Part shown: one piece after another, positions 9,873 to 18,058 of the stretch
How positions within the stretch are numbered: position 1 is the first letter of the stretch
Layout of the letters: the number at the start of each line of letters is the position of its first letter
Assembly: GCF_023721815.1 (NCBI RefSeq)
Contig: NZ_JAMDLI010000008.1
Coordinates: forward strand, 1,177,206 to 1,241,205
DNA from: Pleomorphomonas sp. JP5
GTDB lineage: Bacteria; Pseudomonadota; Alphaproteobacteria; Rhizobiales; Pleomorphomonadaceae
Direction: 5' to 3'
DNA length: 64,000 bases
Notes under the pieces: model-generated
Database searches by the model: none
Told to the model about the DNA's origin: nothing
The model's input: only the letters and a program-made list of their open reading frames with translations
Position numbers and translations under genes: made by a program

Positions 9873-10742
9873 TCAGCCAATGAGAACGGCCGGAGGGGGC
9901 ACCCCACGGAACGGACCATCGACAAGGTAGGTCAGACCGGCCTCCGGCTCGGCGGCGCGCCTGTCCGCGTCGTAGCCTTCGAAGGCCGACGTCACGAGAA
10001 GGCGGTCGAGCTTGGGGCCGGCGAAGGCGGGGCAGCTGACCTGCCGGGCCGGCAGGGCGATGCTCTCGACGCGATGGCCGTCGGGATCATAGGCGTCGAC
10101 AGCGTGCCCGCCCCAGCGGGCGTTCCAGAGCAGACCGTTGGCGTCCACCGTGGCGCCGTCGGGGCCACCGCCGCTGACGCGGCTGAAGACCTGCCGATCG
10201 CCCGTGGGTCTGCCGCTCTCCGGATCGGTTGGAATCCGGTAAATGACGTGCTCGGTCGTATCCGAAAAATAGGCGGTGCGTCCGTCCGGAGAAAAGGCGA
10301 TCGCGTTCGGAATGGTCAGTCCGTCGATAATCGGCTTTAGCTCGCCAGCACGATACCACCAGATGCGTCCGAAACCCGGCTCGAAGCGCCAGCCCATGGT
10401 GGAAATCCAGAGCGCACCGGCCGGATGTACGGCTCCATCGTTGCTACGAGTACCCGGACGCTCGTCCCAGAAGGGGCGCAGCTCGGTCAACGCGCCGCCG
10501 TCGATCGACCGGAGGTGCAAGCCGGCGTCGCTGGCGATGAGATGCCGATCGTCGTCGACGCGAGCGGCGACGGTCGCATGGAACGGGAGATCATGAATCC
10601 TGGGAGCGGCATCATCGAGCCCCATTTCCAAGAGCTTCCGGTCGAGAATATCGAACCAGAACGCCTTGGCTCGCCCTGGGTGCCAGCTCGGCCCTTCGCC
10701 AAGATGGCACGCGTGATTGGACAAGACGGAAACCGTTGGCAT
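9873..10742 (-). CDS. SMP-30/gluconolactonase-family sugar lactonase
   Basis: Hydrolyses an aldonolactone to the aldonic acid used by the next gene, the dehydratase. The 289-residue six-bladed propeller shows the four metal-site residues of the family: Glu16 in LGEGPSW, Asn101 in RSNDGAVH, Asn146 in IPNAIAFSPDG and Asp195 in GGGPDGAT. GAGGAGGG precedes ATG 10742. It is the first gene of a two-gene minus-strand operon whose promoter must lie in 10743-10859. No sugar dehydrogenase that would make the lactone is seen in the window; it may be encoded elsewhere. Confidence 0.92.
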   Translation of the reverse strand: MPTVSVLSNHACHLGEGPSWHPGRAKAFWFDILDRKLLEMGLDDAAPRIHDLPFHATVAARVDDDRHLIASDAGLHLRSIDGGALTELRPFWDERPGTRSNDGAVHPAGALWISTMGWRFEPGFGRIWWYRAGELKPIIDGLTIPNAIAFSPDGRTAYFSDTTEHVIYRIPTDPESGRPTGDRQVFSRVSGGGPDGATVDANGLLWNARWGGHAVDAYDPDGHRVESIALPARQVSCPAFAGPKLDRLLVTSAFEGYDADRRAAEPEAGLTYLVDGPFRGVPPPAVLIG

Positions 10743-10800
10743 GCACCCTCCTCGTCGGCGGGCGCCTTTCGCCTCTCACCGAACACGACAGTAGCTTTCC

Positions 10801-10825
10801 CACTCCGGCTTTGCCAGCCGGAGTG
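10801..10825 (-). terminator. hairpin downstream of the GST-like gene
   Basis: CACTCCGGCT (10801-10810) pairs perfectly with AGCCGGAGTG (10816-10825) around a five-base loop, starting 34 bases after the GST stop in the minus direction. No T-run follows, so termination may be partial or Rho-assisted. Confidence 0.45.
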
Positions 10826-10829
10826 GCTA

Positions 10830-10841
10830 TAAGTCATACTA
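10830..10841. promoter_or_regulatory. possible FadR-type operator upstream of the lactonase operon
   Basis: The minus strand reads TTAGTATGACTTA across this site. The GTATGAC core resembles the GTMNGAC consensus of FadR-subfamily GntR operators. It is located about 90 bases before the lactonase start, where the GntR protein encoded at 7344 could act. There is a single copy and the assignment is tentative. Confidence 0.3.
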
Positions 10842-10859
10842 ATTGATCGATTACCGCAT

Positions 10860-11471
10860 CTACTCGTGCGGCCATGCCCGGAAGAGCTCGGTCCTCTCGG
10901 CGGCGGCCGTAAGCGCGGCAAGACGGGGATAGTCGGCCAGCGACACCACATCCGGAATCAGGGCGGAGATGAAGGTTCCCGCTACGACCAGCGTGACGCC
11001 CGCCTCGCTCGGCGGTGGCCCCAACAGCCATCCGGCGCCGTCGATGTCGGCCTCGATCGCCGAGAGGGCCGCCCTGAGCTGGCCCGTGACGCGATCCATC
11101 CAGGGCTGGTGCAGCTTCTCGGCTGGACGAAGCTGCCGTTCGTAGACGATCTGAACCGCCTTTTCACAGGCCGCAAGGCCAAGCCCGGTCAGACGAACAT
11201 CGAAAACGGCGAGCCTTGGGTCGATCGGCCCGAGCGACCTGCCTCCGGCCAGCGCCTTCAGGGCATAGTCGATGATCAGGGTGGAATCGAGCAACACGAC
11301 GCCGTCGTCGGTGACCGCCGTGGGCGCCTTGACCACCGGATTGATGGCGGCAAAGGCATCATAGTGGCGAAAGACGGAAAGCGGCTCATGGACAAAGGGG
11401 ATGTCGAGAGCGGCAAGCGTCAACGCGGTGCGGCGAACGTAGGGCGAATCGAGCATGCCAATGAGACGCAC
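10860..11471 (-). CDS. glutathione S-transferase family protein
   Basis: A 203-residue protein with the GST layout: an N-terminal thioredoxin-like domain (residues 1-80) with the glutathione-site segment MLDSPYVRRTALTL and the cis-proline/LLDSTLIIDYAL region, then an all-helical C-terminal domain (about 90-200) with GPPPSEAGVTLVVAGTF. The usual activating Ser/Cys is represented by Ser9-Pro10. The substrate is unknown; such proteins act in detoxification or as glutathione-dependent lyases. It appears to be transcribed alone, with a hairpin downstream. Confidence 0.87.
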   Translation of the reverse strand: MRLIGMLDSPYVRRTALTLAALDIPFVHEPLSVFRHYDAFAAINPVVKAPTAVTDDGVVLLDSTLIIDYALKALAGGRSLGPIDPRLAVFDVRLTGLGLAACEKAVQIVYERQLRPAEKLHQPWMDRVTGQLRAALSAIEADIDGAGWLLGPPPSEAGVTLVVAGTFISALIPDVVSLADYPRLAALTAAAERTELFRAWPHE

Positions 11472-11610
11472 GGCAAACCTCCGAGTGAAGCAGAAATGCG
11501 TTCTGCGCGAGAACGGCTGCTAGCGTAAGCCCAAAGCTGGGTGGAGCGAAATGGGGCTCGCAGCCGATCGCCTCGGCTCGTCTCGGATGAAGGCGCCGTG
11601 TTCTGCCGGT

Positions 11611-13158
11611 TCAGCTTCCGACGGCGCGCCGCTCCCTCGCCAGCGAGGCCGGTGAGGCGACCACGTCCGGCAGGGACGCCGGCCGGCCGAAGTAGTAGCC
11701 CTGGAAGCGCTGGCATCCGGCCGCCTTCATCAGGAGGTACTGCTCCTCGGTCTCGACGCCCTCGGCGAGAACGCGTGTTCCAAGGGCGCGTGCCAGTTCG
11801 GTGATCGTCGTGACGAACGCCATGTCCACATCGCTCGACCCGGCGGCGTGAACGTAGCTCTTGTCGATCTTCAGACAGTCGAAGTGGAACTTCCTCAAAT
11901 ACTGAAGCGAAGCGAAACCCGAGCCGAAATCGTCAAGAACGATCATCACGCCAGCCGCCCTCAGGCCTTCGAGGTTCGCCCTCTCGACCGAGCCGAAGTC
12001 TAGAAACACGGTTTCGGTGATTTCGAGGACGAGACGGCTGGCCGGCAAACCCGCCGCCGCGAGTTCGCCGACAACGAAAGCGGCGAAGCCGGACTGCTTC
12101 AGCTGGACGGCGGAAACGTTGATTCCGAACTGATACTGACCATAGCGGACAGCGTCGCGGATGACGCGGCGGATCACCCACTCGCCGACCTCTTCGATCA
12201 GCGTCGACTGCTCGGCAACGGATATGAACTCCGCCGGCGGAATGGTGCCACGGAGCGGGTGGTGCCAACGAATGAGGGCTTCGAACGCGGTCTGTTCCTC
12301 GCCATCGTCGGCGATGATCGGCTGATAGTGCATATCCAGCTGGTTGAGATAGATGGCGGCGCGCAGTTCGCGTGTCAGCAGCCGGGTATAGCGGTCGTCG
12401 ACCAGCATGCGGGCGTTATACGAGAGAACCGTTCCCCGGGCCTGCTTGGCCTTGTACAGGGCAAGGTCGGCTAGATTGACCAGTTCTAGCGCAATGTGGG
12501 TGTCGTCGGGAGCCATGGCGACGCCGGCCGTCGCCGACAGGCGCATGGTACGACCGTTGATCTGCACCGGCTGTCGCAACCGGTCGAGCAAGGCCTTGAC
12601 GGACTGGACCACCTCGCCGCGCGAGGAGCAATCGGTCAGAAGCAACGCGAACTCGTCGCCGCCAAGCCGCCCGACGATGGCGCCAGGCAGTTCCTCGCGG
12701 CAGATGCGGACCAGCTGGGCCAGCGCCTCGTCGCCGGCGGGATGGCCGAACGTGTCGTTCAGGGCCTTGAGATGGTCGAGGTCGAGCATGACGTAGGCAT
12801 GCCGGCGTTCACCGGAGGTCTGCACGCGTCGACGCAGCTCGTCAAGAAAATCGCCACGCGTCAACGCCAAGGTGACGGGATCGACCCGAGCCGTGTTCTC
12901 GGCCCTCTCCTCGCCCTGCATCACGGCGAGGCTCTTGCGCATCAGCAGGAAACCGATGGCGACGATCAAGAGAAGAAGAAGTGTCTCCGAAACGAGCCCT
13001 GCCAACAGACTTGGCTGCCAGGACGCAGGCAGCGTGCCCAGGCGGACGAGCATCAAAGCCAATGCAATGGCGAGACACGAAGCCGCCAGCGCGCCCACGA
13101 GCACAGAAACGCGCCGACTGACGCTCAGCGCAGTTTGAAGTTGTTTTCCGGGCGCCAT
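11611..13158 (-). CDS. membrane GGDEF-EAL cyclic-di-GMP protein
   Basis: A 515-residue bifunctional cyclic-di-GMP enzyme candidate. Two transmembrane helices lie at about residues 17-40 and 51-73, with almost no periplasmic sensor between them. The GGDEF domain (about 88-250) has an intact GGDEF at 166-170 but no RxxD inhibitory site five residues earlier. The EAL domain (about 257-505) keeps EAL at 293-295, INVSAVQL, LDDFGSGFASL, LKIDKSYV and VLAEGVET, so phosphodiesterase activity is plausible. Net direction of activity cannot be read from sequence. It stands alone with no obvious operon partner. Confidence 0.93.
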   Translation of the reverse strand: MAPGKQLQTALSVSRRVSVLVGALAASCLAIALALMLVRLGTLPASWQPSLLAGLVSETLLLLLIVAIGFLLMRKSLAVMQGEERAENTARVDPVTLALTRGDFLDELRRRVQTSGERRHAYVMLDLDHLKALNDTFGHPAGDEALAQLVRICREELPGAIVGRLGGDEFALLLTDCSSRGEVVQSVKALLDRLRQPVQINGRTMRLSATAGVAMAPDDTHIALELVNLADLALYKAKQARGTVLSYNARMLVDDRYTRLLTRELRAAIYLNQLDMHYQPIIADDGEEQTAFEALIRWHHPLRGTIPPAEFISVAEQSTLIEEVGEWVIRRVIRDAVRYGQYQFGINVSAVQLKQSGFAAFVVGELAAAGLPASRLVLEITETVFLDFGSVERANLEGLRAAGVMIVLDDFGSGFASLQYLRKFHFDCLKIDKSYVHAAGSSDVDMAFVTTITELARALGTRVLAEGVETEEQYLLMKAAGCQRFQGYYFGRPASLPDVVASPASLARERRAVGS

Positions 13159-13402
13159 CCTTCACCTTTATGTCTAGGCAAATTTACGGCGCTCTTATGA
13201 ATTTTTCGCAAATACCAATCCGAGATTTTGAACAGACTACCCAAAAGTCGAACAAGTGTCGTGACTTGCATGACAATGATAAAAACGAACGATATTTCAT
13301 TGCCGGCTAAACATGGGCGATATCTCGAAATGGACCGGGATGACTTGCCGCCGCGATGAACGCGACGGCAGGGGCAACCGGATGGATCCTCCCCGAGCCG
13401 CT

Positions 13403-13909
13403 TCACCGGCGAGCGGGAAGACCGGCCTCGTCGCGGGCTAGGAAAATGCGCGTCGTCTGGTCCATGTGATCGAACAACCAGTCGGCCATATCCTGCTCTT
13501 CGGCGAGGTTCTCCTCGAGAATGGGGATCGCCGTGGTGTCCTCGAGAACGGCGGCCGTCGAGATCAACACCTTGTAGGCAGCGACTTCCATCTGCTCGAA
13601 CGTATATCCCGCCATGACGCCCTTGATCACCTCGTCGTCGGCAAACATGCCGCTGAAGACCTGCCCGAGGGCCGTGGCCTTGCCAAGCGTGTCCTTCACC
13701 ACGGAGGCGCCGCTGTCGCGCCCTTCGAGCAGCTTTCGCAGAGCCCCGACCTGACGCTCCGTCTCGGCCATGTGCTTTTCCATCCGCGCACAAAGAACAG
13801 GATAGCCCTCCAGGCGCGACAGCATGCCACGCATCATCGAGAGGGACTGTTCTTCCATGGCATGGGCGTCACGAAGCCAGGCCAGATAGTGTTCGCGGAT
13901 ATCGTCCAT
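13403..13909 (-). CDS. DUF892 (YciE/YciF-like) ferritin-like stress protein
   Basis: A 168-residue helical protein of the DUF892 ferritin-like family, induced under stress in several bacteria; its biochemical role is not settled. Motifs seen are the first helix HYLAWLRDAHAMEEQSLSMM with a Glu/His pair, EKHMAETERQ, and EENLAEEQDMADWLFDH near the end, which supply the Glu/His ligands expected of a di-iron four-helix bundle. AGGAGGG upstream sets ATG 13909; an extension to 13951 is less likely. An EcfG-like promoter lies about 160 bases upstream (14068-14092), linking it to general stress control. Confidence 0.85.
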   Translation of the reverse strand: MDDIREHYLAWLRDAHAMEEQSLSMMRGMLSRLEGYPVLCARMEKHMAETERQVGALRKLLEGRDSGASVVKDTLGKATALGQVFSGMFADDEVIKGVMAGYTFEQMEVAAYKVLISTAAVLEDTTAIPILEENLAEEQDMADWLFDHMDQTTRIFLARDEAGLPARR

Positions 13910-14067
13910 GGGGCTTACCCTCCTGGATGTGGCGACGCGTGTGTCCGTCACTCGCCTTGAAGAAAAGCTGGTTGGCGTCTTCCCGCGGCGGGCGACTGAC
14001 CAAGCCGCTGTGGCTCGCCGCTCGCAAACGGCGGTTTCGACGCGTCCTCACGGAACGCGATGAATCC

Positions 14068-14092
14068 AACCGACAACCATCATGGAAGTTCC
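14068..14092 (-). promoter_or_regulatory. EcfG-type general-stress promoter for the DUF892 gene
   Basis: On the minus strand GGAAC (14092-14088) and GTT (14070-14068) are separated by 17 bases, matching the alphaproteobacterial EcfG pattern GGAAC-N17-GTT. It lies about 160 bases before ATG 13909. Confidence 0.5.
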
Positions 14093-14396
14093 ATCCCGAG
14101 TTCGAATTCGAAGTCGTCTCATACCGTCGACGCGGCTTGGTTTCCTCGCTCACGGCCACGCAGCATCCGGCGGCATCGGCGGGCGCTCGGTTGACCGATC
14201 TGACGAAAGTGAAAGCAAATTTCCCACGTGCTCACGCATAGCTCCAGTCTTGACTAAACAACCCCATGCAAATTCTCACGGCTAGAAACGGTTCCACCAC
14301 ATATTGCTATCAACAGGCTTTTTTCTCTCGGCATGTGAGGCAACTCTTTATGGTGGGCGAAATAGCCGACGGAGAGAATATCTTGGCCTCATCCCT

Positions 14397-14421
14397 GGAA
14401 CTATTGCCGGATCAGGGCGTT
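14397..14421 (+). promoter_or_regulatory. EcfG-type general-stress promoter for the PepSY-like gene
   Basis: GGAAC (14397-14401), a 16-base spacer, then CGTT (14418-14421): an exact match to the EcfG consensus. It is 118 bases upstream of ATG 14539 and would drive the PepSY-like and GSP17M-like genes. Confidence 0.6.
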
Positions 14422-14538
14422 GGAAAGACCGGACAGGGACGCCGTCTGTGCCGTCTCCGCTCCCTCCAAGGTCACAGGCGGTTGCCGTCTCCCGGCGCCG
14501 CCTGACCGACAGTGATCCCAACGTCCGAGGAGACTCCG

Positions 14539-14877
14539 ATGAAACTCGCTTCACTTTGCGCGGCTACCGTTCTCGCCTTCACGGTCGGCGCGTTTGCCCA
14601 GACCTCGACGGATCCGGCCGCTCCGGCATCTGATCCCGCGGCACCGATGGCGCCGGACACGTCTGCAACGAAGACGAGCCCCTCAGACGAAAGCCTGGAA
14701 CCGGGCGCCAACAGCTTCACCGAGGCGCAGGCCAAGGATTGGCTGGAAGAGGCTGGCTACACCGACGTCGGCGGTCTCGTTCAGTCCGAAGACGGCATCT
14801 GGCGCGGCCATGCCCGCCGCAACGGCACGGATGTCAACGTGGCGGTCGATTACAAGGGCACGATCAGCGCCGACTGA
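14539..14877 (+). CDS. secreted PepSY-like small protein
   Basis: A 112-residue exported protein of unknown function. Residues 1-20 are a signal peptide (LAFTVGAFA/QTS). A Pro/Ala/Thr-rich linker follows to about residue 55. The C-terminal module FTEAQAKDWLEEAGYTDV...GIWRGHA...VAVDYKGTI resembles a single PepSY repeat, common in small rhizobial periplasmic proteins. GAGGAG at 14527-14532 fixes ATG 14539 rather than an in-frame upstream ATT/ATG. It is followed 68 bases later by a stress gene and preceded by an EcfG-like promoter, suggesting envelope-stress expression. Confidence 0.75.
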   Translation: MKLASLCAATVLAFTVGAFAQTSTDPAAPASDPAAPMAPDTSATKTSPSDESLEPGANSFTEAQAKDWLEEAGYTDVGGLVQSEDGIWRGHARRNGTDVNVAVDYKGTISAD

Positions 14878-14945
14878 GGCGCTGAACCTCCCTCACGAGA
14901 CCCGCAAGCCCACAGTCATTCCGACCACCTGGGAAGGATAGCATC

Positions 14946-15524
14946 ATGAGCACACACACCCGACTTTACGACACCTGGGCCGAAGCCATGACGGTTGTCG
15001 ATCGCCTCCGCGGTGCCCGAATCCCCAATGACGACATTTCCGTCATCTCTCCCGAGAGCGACGAAAATCGCGTGAGCGACGGCGCCGAGGCGACGGCGGC
15101 GGGCTCCGGCATCGGCGCGGTGCTGGGCGGCGGCGCCGGCGCTCTTGCCGGTGTCGGCATGCTCGCCATTCCCGGCCTCGGCCCGATCGTGGCGACCGGC
15201 TGGTTCGTTTCGACGCTGGCCGGCCTCGCTGCCGGCGCCGTGGCAGGTGGCGTGGCCGGCGGTATCGTCGACGCGCTGACCAGCTCCGGCCTTACCACGG
15301 AAGAAGCGCAGGTCTATGCCGAAGCCATCCGGCGCGGCGGCACCATGGTGACAGTGCGGGTCGACGACGAGCAGGACGCCCTCGTGGAGGGGCTTCTCGA
15401 CGAGACGCCGCCGGTCAACCTCACGGAGCGGGAACAGTATTACCGCGACAGTGGGTGGACGGGGTTCGACCCGACGTTGGATCCGCGCATCCACGACCTG
15501 ACGCGCCGGCCGCCGCCGGGCTGA
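14946..15524 (+). CDS. general stress protein 17M-like glycine-zipper protein
   Basis: A 192-residue protein. The N-terminal domain (about 1-38: TRLYDTWAEAMTVVDRLRGARIPNDDISVIS) matches the GSP17M/YflT-like stress domain. A long Gly/Ala-rich hydrophobic core (about 50-110, GAVLGGGAGALAGVGMLAIP) forms a glycine zipper that probably inserts into or lies on the membrane. A second half-domain follows (EEAQVYAEAIRRGGTMVTVRV) and a tail YYRDSGWTGFDP. Such proteins are induced by osmotic or heat stress, and the mechanism is unknown. It likely shares the EcfG-like promoter of the preceding gene. Confidence 0.8.
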   Translation: MSTHTRLYDTWAEAMTVVDRLRGARIPNDDISVISPESDENRVSDGAEATAAGSGIGAVLGGGAGALAGVGMLAIPGLGPIVATGWFVSTLAGLAAGAVAGGVAGGIVDALTSSGLTTEEAQVYAEAIRRGGTMVTVRVDDEQDALVEGLLDETPPVNLTEREQYYRDSGWTGFDPTLDPRIHDLTRRPPPG

Positions 15525-15553
15525 TGCACCGATCCTCTGCACATAGACGCATG

Positions 15554-15588
15554 CCGCTCGCTCTGCCCTTGACAGGGTAGGCGGGCGG
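15554..15588. terminator. imperfect hairpin between convergent genes
   Basis: CCGCTCGC (15554-15561) can pair with GCGGGCGG (15581-15588) with one G-U pair, extended by CCC/GGG toward the loop. There is no T-run. It sits between the convergent GSP17M-like and DUF305 genes, where a terminator is expected. Confidence 0.35.
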
Positions 15589-15646
15589 CGTTGCGAGACG
15601 AACCGAAGGAAACACCCATCCCTTCGGGAGGAACCGACTGGTCGGC

Positions 15647-17053
15647 TTACGGCTCGGCGATGCCCCGCTGGCGCAGCCATGCCCGCATTTCCGAGATCTC
15701 GCGCGTCTGCGTGTCGATGATCTCGCGGGCGAAATGCTGGTTGTGCGGATCCTTGCCGAACTTGAGCACGATTTCCGCCATGTCGATCGCGCCCTGATGG
15801 TGTGGAATCATGCCGCGAACGAAGGCCGCATCGGGGTCCGCGTCGGCGATACCACTCATCATCGGCCCGTGCATCCGATCCATGGCAGCGCGATAGGCCT
15901 CCTCGGCGGTCGCGGCGCCTGACACCTCATCGTTCGTGCCGGTGATGCCATGGGGATGCTCGGCGTTCGGCGTGTGGGTGAGATACTCGGCCGGAGCCGC
16001 GCCGACATTACCCTCGGCGCCGTAGATCGCGACGTGCAGCCCCCAATACCCGGAGGCAAAGATGACGAGGGCCGCCGCGAGGCCAGCCGGCACGCCGGCC
16101 AGAGCCCGCTTCACCGCCGGAAGGAAATGCACCTCGCGGGTCCGGTCGGCGGCGATGGCGACGATGATCGCCATGATCAGGGCATGGCCGATCAGGTCGA
16201 CACGCCCAAAGGGATAGACGGCGGCATTGAAGATGACGAAGAGGGCGATGGCCGACAGGCGACGCACCAGCGGCGTCCAGATCAGCCCGAACCCCATGGT
16301 GAACTCGGCGACGCCGGCCATCGGGATGAACACGTCGCGCGGCATGCCGAAGGTCAGGAAAGGCTTTTCCACGACCAGCGGATAGAACCAGTCGGGATAG
16401 GCGAACTTCTCGAGGCTCGACCACATCAGCGCGATGGCGACGCCCCAGCGCAGCACCTCGAAGCGGCGCGCCCGCAACTCCGGGTTCGGCAGCGCCTCCA
16501 GCACGAGATAGGCCGCGACGCCGACACCAAGCGCCAGATAGTCCAGAAGATGGAAGATGTCGTAGTCGCGCAAGGCCAGAAGCCACAGGCCAATGATGCC
16601 GGCAGCGGCAAGCGGCTGCGTGCGGCGCCAGAAGATCAGCGCGGCGATCAACAGCTGCATCCACGACACCCACTCCGCCGGTGTCTTGAGGTCGGGCGTC
16701 AGGTAGACGCCGCCGATGGCGAAGATGGCAACGAAGAAGGCGCCGATGACGACGCGAACGAAGTCGTCGAGCCTGAGCCAGAGCGGACCGGTGGCGCGGT
16801 CGAGTCCTTGCAGGATGGCCTCCCCGGCCGACGACCGCTCGACAAGGCGGGTGGCGAGAAAGAACACGAGGACGAGGAGAATGCCGGTCCAGAACCAGAC
16901 GTTGCCCATCGTCGCCGCGATCGGCTGCGGCGGCGCGCCGACAATGTAGGGCGCAAACCATTTGACGTGGGCGGCTGCGGGTGAAGCCGCGATGAGGGGC
17001 AGCAGAGCGCAGCCAAGGGAAAGGAGCAGTCTCGGGGGGAATGGCCTTCTCAT
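15647..17053 (-). CDS. polytopic membrane protein fused to a DUF305 domain
   Basis: A 468-residue two-part protein. After a signal sequence ending AAAHVKWFAPY, about residues 40-345 form eight or so membrane helices with DoxX-like character (FEVLRWGVAIALMWSSLEKFAYPDWFYPL, GVAEFTMGFGLIWTPL). The C-terminal 110 residues are a DUF305 domain: MHGPMMSG, AFVRGMIPHHQGAIDMAEIVL, and a HFAREIIDTQTREISEMRAWL helix. The His/Met set is a likely metal site; DUF305 is often linked to copper handling. The start MRRPFPPRLL at 17053 follows GGAG; an upstream extension to 17173 looks artificial. Two Fur-family-like palindromes lie upstream. Function is inferred as metal-related membrane chemistry. Confidence 0.82.
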   Translation of the reverse strand: MRRPFPPRLLLSLGCALLPLIAASPAAAHVKWFAPYIVGAPPQPIAATMGNVWFWTGILLVLVFFLATRLVERSSAGEAILQGLDRATGPLWLRLDDFVRVVIGAFFVAIFAIGGVYLTPDLKTPAEWVSWMQLLIAALIFWRRTQPLAAAGIIGLWLLALRDYDIFHLLDYLALGVGVAAYLVLEALPNPELRARRFEVLRWGVAIALMWSSLEKFAYPDWFYPLVVEKPFLTFGMPRDVFIPMAGVAEFTMGFGLIWTPLVRRLSAIALFVIFNAAVYPFGRVDLIGHALIMAIIVAIAADRTREVHFLPAVKRALAGVPAGLAAALVIFASGYWGLHVAIYGAEGNVGAAPAEYLTHTPNAEHPHGITGTNDEVSGAATAEEAYRAAMDRMHGPMMSGIADADPDAAFVRGMIPHHQGAIDMAEIVLKFGKDPHNQHFAREIIDTQTREISEMRAWLRQRGIAEP

Positions 17054-17203
17054 CGAAGCTCTCCGTCGCTGGGTTTCGCGTTTCCGGCGCACCAACCTGC
17101 CAGGCGCCTTCTTGTCCGCCGCCTTTTGTCGGCAGAGATCCAGCCCGACAACCGATGGCCGGATAGGCATCACGCGTTCATCGACGGCGATCTAACGATA
17201 ATA

Positions 17204-17255
17204 TGAGAATTATTCTCAAGTTAGCAGTAACCCGCACTTGTTTGGAATCATTCCT
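17204..17255. promoter_or_regulatory. tandem Fur-family-like operators
   Basis: TGAGAAT-T-ATTCTCA (17204-17218) is a perfect 7-1-7 inverted repeat of the type bound by Fur/Irr/Mur/Zur regulators. A second, weaker one with a GGAAT-C-ATTCC core lies at 17243-17255. They are about 150 bases upstream of the membrane-DUF305 gene (start 17053) and suggest metal-dependent repression of it. Confidence 0.6.
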
Positions 17256-17607
17256 AACAGGATAAGGGCTGTGCCGCTTTCGCGAAAAGGCCGGAGACAA
17301 GGGCCAGGAAAGAAACCGTCTGGTGGCAGACATGCACGACTGGGTTCTTTCCGTGTCCGGTTCCCCTGAAGTGTCCACGCTCTTCAGCCCCTTTGCGGCC
17401 AGCCGCACTCAGGAAGTGAGTTGCGTGGGATTCAAACACATCGCCTTCGGTCCTGGCCGCCAGGGTCGGGGCATCGAGGGAAAAGCCCGTCCCACTCTCT
17501 GTCTGGCCAATTTTGCCAGCAACGATAATAGCCAAGGCAGCTTCCGTCCGAAGCCTCGCCGCTCACAGACTTAAAGGCCGTCAAGTTGCGATGAACGATA
17601 AGAGAAA
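17256..17607. other. intergenic region, nothing recognised
   Basis: Overlapping open frames on both strands (17254-17535 minus, 17323-17574 plus) show no motif, no good ribosome binding site and no family resemblance. I leave the stretch unassigned. Confidence 0.5.
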
Positions 17608-17683
17608 TGGTGCCTGAGGGCGGAATTGAACCACCGACACTACGATTTTCAGTCGCATGCTCTACCAACTGAGCTACTCAGGC
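17608..17683 (-). tRNA. tRNA-Phe (GAA)
   Basis: The minus strand folds into a complete cloverleaf: acceptor GCCTGAG/CTCAGGC, D arm GCTCAGTTGGTAGAGC, anticodon loop CTGAAAA with anticodon GAA, and a T arm with GGTTCAATTCC. Discriminator A and an encoded CCA (plus-strand TGG at 17608-17610) complete 76 bases. Confidence 0.96.
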
Positions 17684-17869
17684 ACTTGCTGCGATCCATC
17701 GGGCGTTTGGTGTCGTCCCAACGGCGAAGCACGGGCCTTATAGATAGTCCTTGCGGACCTGTCCAGAGGGTTTGACGGGAAAAATCAACTACGCCGGCAA
17801 GGAATGAAAAGGCGAACCATATCAAGGGCGAAGAGAACCCACCCAACGGTCTTCCGTCGGCGCTCCGGC

Positions 17870-18058
17870 TCAGGCGCGGCCGTCGCCCTCGTCGTCGGGC
17901 ATGGGAAGATCGTCGTATTCGACGACGGGGATCGAATAAGCCCCCTTCAGCCACCTGTTGAGGTCGACGTCCTTGCAGCGCTTGCTGCAGAAGGGCTTGA
18001 AGGCCGGATCGGTCGGTTCGCCGCAGTTGGGACAGCGGGGGCCCTTCGGCGCGACCAT
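17870..18058 (-). CDS. yacG: DNA gyrase inhibitor YacG, zinc-binding
   Basis: A 62-residue zinc protein that in E. coli binds GyrB and inhibits gyrase. The four ligands are visible as CPNC near residue 9 and CSKRC near residue 25, followed by the KDVDLNRWLKGAYSIP segment and an acidic tail. ATG 18058 overlaps the maf stop by one base, which sets the start; the longer open frame upstream lies inside maf. It is the last gene of the maf-yacG pair, an order conserved in Rhizobiales. Confidence 0.92.
   Translation of the reverse strand: MVAPKGPRCPNCGEPTDPAFKPFCSKRCKDVDLNRWLKGAYSIPVVEYDDLPMPDDEGDGRA

Larger units (their letters stand above)
13910..14538. other. intergenic region with two opposed stress promoters
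   Basis: About 630 bases between the divergent DUF892 and PepSY-like genes. Open frames on plus (13927-14241, 14266-14505, 14304-14633) have no family resemblance, and I treat them as chance. The region contains two EcfG-like promoters pointing outward, given as separate entries. Otherwise I see nothing assignable. Confidence 0.55.

Noticed and set aside
8823-10340. 505-codon open frame on plus
   Set aside because: It runs antisense across both the dehydratase and lactonase genes and resembles no protein.
13927-14241. 104-codon open frame on plus between the stress genes
   Set aside because: No ribosome site or family resemblance, and it spans the EcfG-like promoter of the DUF892 gene.
17254-17574. 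overlapping 93- and 83-codon open frames on opposite strands
   Set aside because: Neither has a ribosome site, domain or plausible composition, and they overlap each other.
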